A stretch of DNA of 64,000 bases from contig NZ_JAFFQR010000101.1 in assembly GCF_020736845.1 (NCBI RefSeq), positions 16,613 to 80,612 on the forward strand, in the 5' to 3' direction. The stretch is from Paenibacillus farraposensis. GTDB lineage: Bacteria > Bacillota > Bacilli > Paenibacillales > Paenibacillaceae. Below the pieces are notes generated by a model. The model was given only the letters and a program-made list of their open reading frames with translations, had not been told where the DNA came from and made no database searches. The translations under genes were made by a program, and so were the position numbers. Below, in pieces: positions 47,183 through 54,196 of this stretch (position 1 is the stretch's first letter; each line of letters begins with the position of its first letter).

Positions 47183-47953
47183 GTGGCAGTACTACTGAGC
47201 GGTAAGAACATTTTGATTATGGGCGTGGCTAATAACAGGAGTATTGCCTGGGGGACAGCCCAATCTTTAGCTGCTGAAGGGGCAAACCTCATTTTTACCT
47301 ACGAAAATGAGAGAGTTGCGGATCGGGTGCTAAAGCTCGTCGAAACGATTCCGGGGTCTATGGCCTTTCCCTGCAATGTACAGAGCGATGAAGAGCTTGA
47401 TGCACTGGCGGATTTCCTGAAGGAGAAGGTTGGCGTCCTGCATGGTTATTTTCATAGTGTTGCCTATGCGAAGGCTGAGGACTTGGATGGCCTGTTCGTC
47501 GACACCTCTCGTGAAGGATTCTCCATTGCCCAAGATATCAGCGCCTACTCTCTGGCTGCGGTTTCCAGACGGATTTACCCGCTGATGACGGAGGGCGGGA
47601 GTATTGTCACCATGACGTATATTGGCGCTGAACGAGCGATCCAAAATTACAATGTTATGGGTGTGGCAAAGGCTTCATTGGAAGCCAGCATGCGCTATTT
47701 GTCGAACGATTTGGGGACTTATGGCATTCGTGTCAATGCAATTTCAGCTGGCCCCATACGGACCTTGGCCGCCTATGGTATTAAGGATTTTAGCACGATG
47801 CTCAAGCATATTGAAGAGATTACGCCTTTACGCAAGACGGTTGATACGTCCGAAGTCGGAGATACCGCGTTGTTCTTATTTTCCCATTTATCAAGAGGCA
47901 TTACGGGTGAAGTTATTCATGTGGATGCCGGTTACCATATTACGGGGATGTAG
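47183..47953 (+). CDS. fusG: FabI-like enoyl-ACP reductase (FusG)
   Basis: A 256-aa SDR protein very close to housekeeping FabI: LLSGKNILIMGVANNRSIAWG (NAD loop), TYIGAERAIQNYNVMGVAKASLEA, and VNAISAGPIRTLAAYGIKDF. With GTG 47183 as start (AAGAAAGGTGG five bases upstream) the catalytic Tyr and Lys fall at 156 and 163, the same numbers as E. coli FabI. It would reduce the enoyl intermediate during elongation of the lipid tail. First gene of the operon; fusF starts 15 bp after its stop. A second housekeeping FabI copy is an alternative explanation, but the operon context favours lipid-tail synthesis. Confidence 0.85.
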   Translation: MAVLLSGKNILIMGVANNRSIAWGTAQSLAAEGANLIFTYENERVADRVLKLVETIPGSMAFPCNVQSDEELDALADFLKEKVGVLHGYFHSVAYAKAEDLDGLFVDTSREGFSIAQDISAYSLAAVSRRIYPLMTEGGSIVTMTYIGAERAIQNYNVMGVAKASLEASMRYLSNDLGTYGIRVNAISAGPIRTLAAYGIKDFSTMLKHIEEITPLRKTVDTSEVGDTALFLFSHLSRGITGEVIHVDAGYHITGM

Positions 47954-47968
47954 TAAGGAGGGAAGGCT

Positions 47969-49429
47969 GTGCTTGTTACGCATACGGATTGCCGTATCAT
48001 CTCGCCTGAAGGAATGATGACCAAGGAGCGCCTGGAGCGGGACGTTGCGATCTTCTCCCGAATGCTGGCTCTCAGAGGAATTCCGGAAGATGGCAGAGTG
48101 ATACTGAAAGCGTCCAATTCTTATTGGTTTGTTGTGTCTCTGTTCTCCTTGTGCAATATCGCCGTTTCGGTGACTGTAGTGGACGAGCAGACTGTGCTGG
48201 ATGAGGTAGCCCAAATTTATGATGAAGCGGGTGCCTGCTGCATCCTCACCGATTGCGATTTAGAACTTCCTCATGCTCTTGTTATTCTGATTCAAGATCT
48301 TATTCAAGAAGAAGCAGCACACCCGCATTGGGTGGGAGAGCCGGCAATTGAAGCCCTCGACTTCACCAAATGGTGCGAGAGGACGGACGCCCTCATTCTG
48401 TATTCTTCAGGTACGACGGGAAAACCCAAGGGAATCGTGAAAGCTGGTGCGACTTTTATGGAGAATATCAAGCATTCGATACACACCATGAACTACTTAC
48501 CGTCTGACCATATGCTCCCCATAGTGCCTTTCTCTCATTTTTATGGAATTTCACTTATCTTCTCCTGGTGGTTAACCTCATGTTCCCTCATCATTTGCAA
48601 TCCTAAAAACCTCTGGAGTGTTTTTGCCAGTATTACGAAAGATCAAGCTACAATCGTTGATGCTAATCCCTCTGCTTTTTACACTTTGTTACGTATGTTA
48701 AGCCGAAAGCCAAAACAACTGGAAATGATCAGGAGTTCCCCGGTGCGCATGTGGTGCGTAGGCGGCTCCCCACTTACCCAAGATCTCGAAGAGAAATTTA
48801 ACAACATATTTCGACAGCCCCTGCTGAATGGTTACGGCCTTTCTGAGCTGGGCAACGTTGCTCTGGGGACGCTAGAGTGTCCGAAAGGCTGCGGCAGACC
48901 GTTACCAAATGTGGACCTGAAAATACGAGATGCTGCCGGCAACCAGCAGGCCGAAGGCAATGTAGGCGAAGTGTGGATACGCAGTGCCGGATGTATGGAA
49001 GGTTACCTGAATCGTCCAGACCTGACGCAATCCGTGCTACAGGATGGCTGGTTCAAGACGGGCGATCTGGGCTATCTGGACGAGGAAATCCTGTATGTCA
49101 TTGGCCGAAGCGGCAAGACGGTCAACCGGATGGGGTATATGGTCTCACCGGTCTATATCGAAGACCGAATAGGCTCGATAGGTTACCGATCCTGCGTGAT
49201 CGCCCTGGAGGACGAGGCCAAAGGGACATTGCTGGTTGCATTCATCGAAAGCGAATCCGCGCAGGTCCTGCCCGTGCTCCGCAAAGAGATGAATCGGGTG
49301 CTGCCTTCGTACATGTTCCCGGATCTTCTGCTTCCGCTCGCTCGATTTCCTTTGAATCGCAATGGAAAAGTAGATCGGCTGGAGATGGAACGCATTGCCC
49401 TGCAGAAAGCTGCTTCTCGCAAAGGGTAA
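47969..49429 (+). CDS. fusF: AMP-forming acyl ligase (FusF)
   Basis: A 486-aa ANL-superfamily enzyme. [20 protein letters not shown] (A3, near residue 145), LNGYGLSELGNVALG (A5), GWFKTGDLGYLDEEILYVIGRSGKTVNRMGYMVSP (A7-A8) and FPLNRNGKVDRLEM with the C-terminal catalytic Lys are all present. No carrier-protein domain is fused. It should adenylate a carboxylic acid and pass it to CoA or a carrier; the likely substrate is the fatty acid or its starter. GTG 47969 follows AAGGAGGGAAGG. A fatty-acyl-AMP ligase that loads the NRPS directly is possible. Confidence 0.85.
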   Translation: MLVTHTDCRIISPEGMMTKERLERDVAIFSRMLALRGIPEDGRVILKASNSYWFVVSLFSLCNIAVSVTVVDEQTVLDEVAQIYDEAGACCILTDCDLELPHALVILIQDLIQEEAAHPHWVGEPAIEALDFTKWCERTDALILYSSGTTGKPKGIVKAGATFMENIKHSIHTMNYLPSDHMLPIVPFSHFYGISLIFSWWLTSCSLIICNPKNLWSVFASITKDQATIVDANPSAFYTLLRMLSRKPKQLEMIRSSPVRMWCVGGSPLTQDLEEKFNNIFRQPLLNGYGLSELGNVALGTLECPKGCGRPLPNVDLKIRDAAGNQQAEGNVGEVWIRSAGCMEGYLNRPDLTQSVLQDGWFKTGDLGYLDEEILYVIGRSGKTVNRMGYMVSPVYIEDRIGSIGYRSCVIALEDEAKGTLLVAFIESESAQVLPVLRKEMNRVLPSYMFPDLLLPLARFPLNRNGKVDRLEMERIALQKAASRKG

Positions 49430-49528
49430 GTGTTGAAAGCTCCAGACTCTGTCTGGTTTATAAAAGTGTAGTCTTTCGGAAAGACAAGATATTTACCAAA
49501 AACCGATGAAGGAAAGGGAGAATTCACC
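49430..49528 (+). other. fusF-fusE spacer with two perfect hairpins
   Basis: CCAGAC-tct-GTCTGG (49442-49456) followed by TTTAT, and GTCTTT-cgg-AAAGAC (49471-49485). It is the longest gap in an otherwise tightly packed operon, ending in the fusE ribosome site AAAGGGAG. Confidence 0.55.
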
Positions 49529-50752
49529 ATGAGTATGAATTCGGAACTGGAAAAAAACACGTTATTTTTGAAAAGGCATGAATCTATTCAGAAATGCCTT
49601 AATTATTTGATTGAAAATCGGCAGGAAGTGATGGATATTCTCACGCAATTTTCATCCTATCGGGCCGCCAATGCAGAAATGGATTCCACGATCTCCACAC
49701 TTCAGGGCGCTTTGCAAGAAGTGCAAACCTATCAGCCAGACTGGCAACGGTCTATGGCTGTATTCATGCCTTCTAACGTCGTTTTATACTCCTATGCATT
49801 ATACCTTTTGATTCCGTCCCTCTACGTTGAAAATATAGACTTTCGCCCTTCCTCTCATGTAAACGAGTATGTCAGCTTACTGCATGAAAAGCTCCAGGCT
49901 GTACATGGATTACCCATCTATAATCGTAAAGTCAGCCAGAAGGTGTTCATGGAAAATTCCGTGATCCCCGCTGATATTGTAGTGTTCACCGGGAGCTATA
50001 CCAACGCGGAGAAGATCAAAAAACAAATCCGTAAGGAGCAGCTCTACATTTTCTATGGACAAGGAATCAATCCTTTCATCATCGGACCCGATGCCGATCT
50101 CGAATTAGCGGTTACCGATGTAATCCGAATGAGATTGTACAACTCTGGACAGGATTGCCTGGGACCCGACATCATTCTGGTGCATCAGGATGTGAGGGAG
50201 AGCTTTAAAGATTTGCTGATTAAGCGGCTTGACCAACTCGTGTTTGGAGGAAACAATGACCCGAACGCAAACTATTCACCTATTTTCTATAAAGATACGC
50301 TGTATTCGGTTTCTGAATACTTTAATACGAACGATAAGTTTATTATTTACGGCGGCGGCATTGATTTCCGTACGAAAAAGATGGAGCCAACGGTTATATA
50401 TAGCGAATTGGATGAGAATTTGGAAATTATCGAGTATTTTTCACCAGTCTTCAATGTGGTTATCTATCGTGACGACGAGCAGCTGACCAAACGTATTTCC
50501 TCCAGTTATTTTAGCGAACGTGCAATGGGCTGCAGCCTGTACGGGTCTGAGCATCTGGCGGACGTCCTTCGAAAGAAGCACACATTGACCATTAATCAGA
50601 CGCTTGAGGATGTAGATCAGGGTAATAAACCCTTTGGTGGCTATGGCACGATGTCGAACTATATTTATCACGATTACAAGCTCGTATCGAAGCCGATTTT
50701 GATTTCTGAAATCGTCGCAGAATACTTGTCGGAAAAGAGGAGTTTGGTATGA
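49529..50752 (+). CDS. fusE: ALDH-superfamily acyl reductase (FusE)
   Basis: A 407-aa protein with the aldehyde dehydrogenase fold: the nucleophile lies in YNSGQDCLGPD (Cys210) and the C-terminal NKPFGGYGTMSNYIYHDYK matches the PFGG block. No FELGG-type general-base Glu motif is seen, which fits LuxC-like acyl-CoA reductases and CoA-acylating aldehyde dehydrogenases more than hydrolytic ones. It could interconvert an acyl thioester and an aldehyde during lipid-tail synthesis; direction is unknown. ATG 49529 follows AAAGGGAG, and the stop overlaps fusD by four bases. Confidence 0.8.
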   Translation: MSMNSELEKNTLFLKRHESIQKCLNYLIENRQEVMDILTQFSSYRAANAEMDSTISTLQGALQEVQTYQPDWQRSMAVFMPSNVVLYSYALYLLIPSLYVENIDFRPSSHVNEYVSLLHEKLQAVHGLPIYNRKVSQKVFMENSVIPADIVVFTGSYTNAEKIKKQIRKEQLYIFYGQGINPFIIGPDADLELAVTDVIRMRLYNSGQDCLGPDIILVHQDVRESFKDLLIKRLDQLVFGGNNDPNANYSPIFYKDTLYSVSEYFNTNDKFIIYGGGIDFRTKKMEPTVIYSELDENLEIIEYFSPVFNVVIYRDDEQLTKRISSSYFSERAMGCSLYGSEHLADVLRKKHTLTINQTLEDVDQGNKPFGGYGTMSNYIYHDYKLVSKPILISEIVAEYLSEKRSLV

Positions 50753-52449
50753 CTGTAAGCTTATCTCCCTGGGATGCCATTATTGGCTACTTAAAATCGG
50801 CTGGGGTCCGGCATCTCTTTGGACTACCAAGTGATGATCTCCAAATCATATCATCACTCCCCCCGTCCGGTATGGATTTCATTCTATGCAAAGACCAGCG
50901 TAATGCTGTGTTTATGGCAGCAGGCTATGCGCTCACAACCAACCAGATGTCCGTCTGTGTTGTGGGTAAAGGGCCAGCACTCAGCAATACACTCACGGGG
51001 CTATTGGAAGCGAAGAACCTTGGTGCGCCAGTTCTGCTTTTGGCACTTGGCACCGGAGGAGACAAGCTGGGGACCCGTTCCTTTCAGGAAGCAGACCAAA
51101 TCTCACTTGTGAAGCCGCTCGTAAAATGGGCTTATCGTGTTGAGCATGTGGAACGACTGGTATGGGCGATGGAGCGGGCAGCTTTTTTGGCCATCAATGG
51201 AGCCCCAGGTCCGGTCTACATTGAACTGCCCGAAAACCTGATGGATCAGTCTGTGCCGATTGGGTTTCAGTCGGCTCCGCCCGAAAGGCTTTCATGCTCT
51301 CCGTCTCTACGGGAGCTGGATGCGGCATGGGGAATCATAGAGACGGCCCGCAAGCCCCTCATTCTAGTCGGAGGCGGGATGAAGTCAGCGACCAGCAATG
51401 TAATAGAGCGGTTCGCTAATCAGCATGGAGCGGCCTTGTTCGCAACCGCCTCGGGACGGAGTGTAGTTGATGAAGACCATGAACTTTTTTGTGGTGTTGC
51501 CGGGCTCTACACGGATATCAGCTTGAGACGAATCTGGGAGGAATCCGATGTCGTGATCACGCTGGGCAGCCGCCTCGAAGAAACAGCTACGTTCGAGTGG
51601 GATCTTCTTCTGCAGGATACACCTTTAATTCAGGTCAATGTCGAGCTGGAGGATTTTGCACATGAATACAGGGGTGTCAAGGTGCTGGGAGATGGATATG
51701 CCGCAGTAGAGCAATGGCTTGAACGGCGGGGACAGGAGCCTGACGGAGTATGGCTTGAGACGATCAGAAGCTGTAAAGAGAAGGCTTTTTCTCAACGGGC
51801 CGTTTATCTGGAAAAGTTGAAAAAGGCCCCTGGAATCCACGTGCCGGAGCTGTTGGAAATGATTCAGACAGAGCTGCCTGAAAATCTGGTGCTTCTTCAA
51901 GAGAATGGATTGCAGGATATGTGGTCCTACTTTTATCCATATTTTCGTTTTGCCGCAGGTTCTCTTTCGATTGTTCCCAGTGACCAAACGAGCCTTGGAT
52001 TCGGTGCGGCCGCTGCTTTGGGGGCAAGTGTGGCAACTGAATGTCCAGTAGTGGCACTTGTCGGTGATGGCGCGTTCAATCTGTTCTCCCCGGATTTTAT
52101 TACGGCGGTACAGTACCGGATACCGGTAATCTATCTCGTGCTGAATAATGGCGGCTATGGCTGGTTGCAAAATCAGATGAATTACAAGCACCTCTCAGGG
52201 CAGTCCTTCCCGTTTGTTTCAGAGGCCGCCAAGACAGGAATTCAAATTCCCCAGTATGAGTTTGTCGAAAGCCTTGTGATCCGGAGCAAGGAGGAGGCCC
52301 GGGGACAGCTTCAGCTTGCTTGGGAAAAGTATCAGGAGAACAAGCTTGTGGTCATCGAGGTATATGCTGACCTTGCAGATGTGCATGAGAAAATCAGTCA
52401 TGTATATGGCGACTTTCCTCTCTATGATCAACAGGCTTCCAAGAATTAA
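50749..52449 (+). CDS. fusD: TPP-dependent enzyme, acetolactate synthase-like (FusD)
   Basis: A 566-aa thiamine-diphosphate enzyme of the decarboxylase/acetolactate synthase type. The PYR domain starts SPWDAIIGYLKSAGVRHLFGLPSDD, the middle domain has PLILVGGGMKSATSNV, and the C-terminal PP domain carries the Mg-TPP motif VALVGDGAFNLF with NNGGYGWLQN 24 residues on. The N1'-activating Glu found in nearly all such enzymes is replaced by Gln50 (ILCKDQRNAVFMAAGY). It overlaps fusE by ATGA, so the two are coupled and may act in sequence on one aldehyde. Substrate unknown; not a normal IlvB, and there is no ilvN-like subunit. Confidence 0.82.
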   Translation: MTVSLSPWDAIIGYLKSAGVRHLFGLPSDDLQIISSLPPSGMDFILCKDQRNAVFMAAGYALTTNQMSVCVVGKGPALSNTLTGLLEAKNLGAPVLLLALGTGGDKLGTRSFQEADQISLVKPLVKWAYRVEHVERLVWAMERAAFLAINGAPGPVYIELPENLMDQSVPIGFQSAPPERLSCSPSLRELDAAWGIIETARKPLILVGGGMKSATSNVIERFANQHGAALFATASGRSVVDEDHELFCGVAGLYTDISLRRIWEESDVVITLGSRLEETATFEWDLLLQDTPLIQVNVELEDFAHEYRGVKVLGDGYAAVEQWLERRGQEPDGVWLETIRSCKEKAFSQRAVYLEKLKKAPGIHVPELLEMIQTELPENLVLLQENGLQDMWSYFYPYFRFAAGSLSIVPSDQTSLGFGAAAALGASVATECPVVALVGDGAFNLFSPDFITAVQYRIPVIYLVLNNGGYGWLQNQMNYKHLSGQSFPFVSEAAKTGIQIPQYEFVESLVIRSKEEARGQLQLAWEKYQENKLVVIEVYADLADVHEKISHVYGDFPLYDQQASKN

Positions 52450-52472
52450 TTTCAGTGAAGGACGTGAGTACA

Positions 52473-53714
52473 GTGAGAAGACGTGTTGTAGTAACAGGAC
52501 AGGGAGTCGTAACGCCGGTCGGTCATAATCTTGCCGATTTCTGGAATTCGCTGTTGGAAGGAAAGAGTGGAATTGGACCTGTCACTGTATTTGATGTAGC
52601 CAATATACCGACCAAAATCGGGGCACAGGTTACGGGGTTTGATCCATTGCAGTATATGAGCAAGAAGGAAGCGCAAAAAGTTGCACAGTTCACTCAATTT
52701 GCCTTGGCGGCTGCCCGGCAGGCAGTCGAGCAATCCAAACTAGTGATTGATGAGCGGAATGCAAGACGCGTGGGGGTTATTGTCGGCTCTGGAGCAGGCG
52801 GCCTCGACGTAGTAGAGGAGAACTACAGAAAGCTAATCGAACTTGGTCCCAAAAGGGTTTCACCATATTTTGTTTCCTCCATGATGATTAATTCTGCGCC
52901 CGGCGAAATCTCCATTGCGATCGGAGCCAAGGGGCCTTCGTTTGCTGTGGTCACAGCTTGTGCTACCGGAAGTAATGCCATCGGTGAAGCATTGCGTACG
53001 ATCCAGTATGGCACGGCTGATGTCGTGGTTGCCGGAGGGGCAGAAGCGAATTTTAGTCAGCTCGATTTGGCCTCTTTTGCGAATATCCATGCGCTCTCCA
53101 GACGAAATGAAGAGCCACAGAAGGCCAGCCGCCCGTTTGATGTGGACCGCGATGGATTCGTCATCGGCGGAGGAGCAGGGGTCTTGGTGCTGGAGGAGCT
53201 GGAGCATGCATTGAACCGGGGAGCTACCATTTTGGCCGAAGTTGTGGGTTACGGCTGCACAACCGATGCCTATCATATTACGGCTCCTGATCCTTCGGGC
53301 TCCGGTCCGGCAGAAGCCATCAGCATCGCCCTGCAGGATGGCGGCTTGACACCGCAGGACATCGACTATGTCAATGCCCATGGTACGAGTACGCCATTCA
53401 ATGACCGTATGGAGATCAATGCGATTCAGAGCGTATTCGGAGAGCATGCTCCCCGCCTGGCGATATCATCTATCAAATCGATGACAGGCCATTTAATGGG
53501 TGGTGCAGGGGCAGTTGAATTGATCGCAACTGTACAGAGCTTGATCCATAACAAGGTGCCACCGACACTCAATTGCGACAATCCTGAAGCCCCTGAGCTG
53601 AATTTTGTGCCGCACGTATACCAGGAACGCGAAGTCCGTGCAGCGATTAGTAATTCGTTTGGCTTCGGCGGCCATAACGTTTGTCTGGCTGTACGCAAAT
53701 GGCAGGAGGAATAA
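52473..53714 (+). CDS. fusC: FabF-like beta-ketoacyl synthase (FusC)
   Basis: A 413-aa KAS II enzyme. With GTG 52473 as start (MRRRVVVTGQGVVTPVG, GAAGGA ten bases upstream) the catalytic triad is Cys163 in VVTACATGSNAIG, His303 in NAHGTSTPFNDRMEI and His340 in SMTGHLMGGAGAVE, numbers identical to E. coli FabF, so it should be a competent condensing enzyme. GTG 52455 and 52464 are other starts. It would elongate the lipid chain with malonyl-ACP. No acyl carrier protein or ketoreductase gene is nearby. Confidence 0.88.
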   Translation: MRRRVVVTGQGVVTPVGHNLADFWNSLLEGKSGIGPVTVFDVANIPTKIGAQVTGFDPLQYMSKKEAQKVAQFTQFALAAARQAVEQSKLVIDERNARRVGVIVGSGAGGLDVVEENYRKLIELGPKRVSPYFVSSMMINSAPGEISIAIGAKGPSFAVVTACATGSNAIGEALRTIQYGTADVVVAGGAEANFSQLDLASFANIHALSRRNEEPQKASRPFDVDRDGFVIGGGAGVLVLEELEHALNRGATILAEVVGYGCTTDAYHITAPDPSGSGPAEAISIALQDGGLTPQDIDYVNAHGTSTPFNDRMEINAIQSVFGEHAPRLAISSIKSMTGHLMGGAGAVELIATVQSLIHNKVPPTLNCDNPEAPELNFVPHVYQEREVRAAISNSFGFGGHNVCLAVRKWQEE

Positions 53715-53718
53715 CATC

Positions 53719-54135
53719 GTGAATGTTGACGACATACGTATTCTCGATGTACTTCCTCACCGTTATCCGTTCATTATGATCGATAAGGTAACGGGTTTTG
53801 AGCATTCAAAATGGGCCAGAGGATACAAGAATGTAACCTGGAACGATTGGTTTATTTCCGAAGCGAATCCGTTTATGCCCTATATGATGGTCGTTGAAGC
53901 ATTGGCGCAGTTAGGCGGCTTTGCGACTATGGACGAAACGGGTATCTCCTATTTGAGCTCATTGAATCAGGTCGAGATGCACGAATGGGCTCAGCCTGGA
54001 GATCGGCTGGATCTTTATTTTGAAGTAACGAAGAGGAAAAGAGGTTTTCTCATCGGCAAAGGTTTGGCTACTGTAGGAGATCGGATTATTGTCAAGGCAG
54101 AAGAAATCGTATCGTTCACTCCGAAACAAGTATAA
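53719..54135 (+). CDS. fusB: FabZ-like hot-dog protein (FusB)
   Basis: GTG 53719 follows CAGGAGGA at eight bases; the frame is open upstream inside fusC but unrelated. The 138-aa product has the FabZ opening ILDVLPHRYPFIMIDKVTGFE and the VVEALAQLGGFA helix with Glu60. The block that should read GHFPxxPxxPG is instead FISEANPFMPYM: the catalytic His is missing and the loop is about three residues shorter. It may be a dehydratase with a changed mechanism, a non-catalytic partner, or a thioesterase/isomerase-like relative. It starts four bases after fusC ends. Confidence 0.82.
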   Translation: MNVDDIRILDVLPHRYPFIMIDKVTGFEHSKWARGYKNVTWNDWFISEANPFMPYMMVVEALAQLGGFATMDETGISYLSSLNQVEMHEWAQPGDRLDLYFEVTKRKRGFLIGKGLATVGDRIIVKAEEIVSFTPKQV

Positions 54136-54196
54136 CGTGAACCTGCATTAAGGAAATAGGGTCATCGCAATCACAAGAAGGGAAGAGGAATAGGTT

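Noticed and set aside
50749..52449. FusD as housekeeping acetolactate synthase IlvB
   Set aside because: Activating Glu replaced, no small subunit gene nearby, and coupled to fusE inside a lipopeptide operon.
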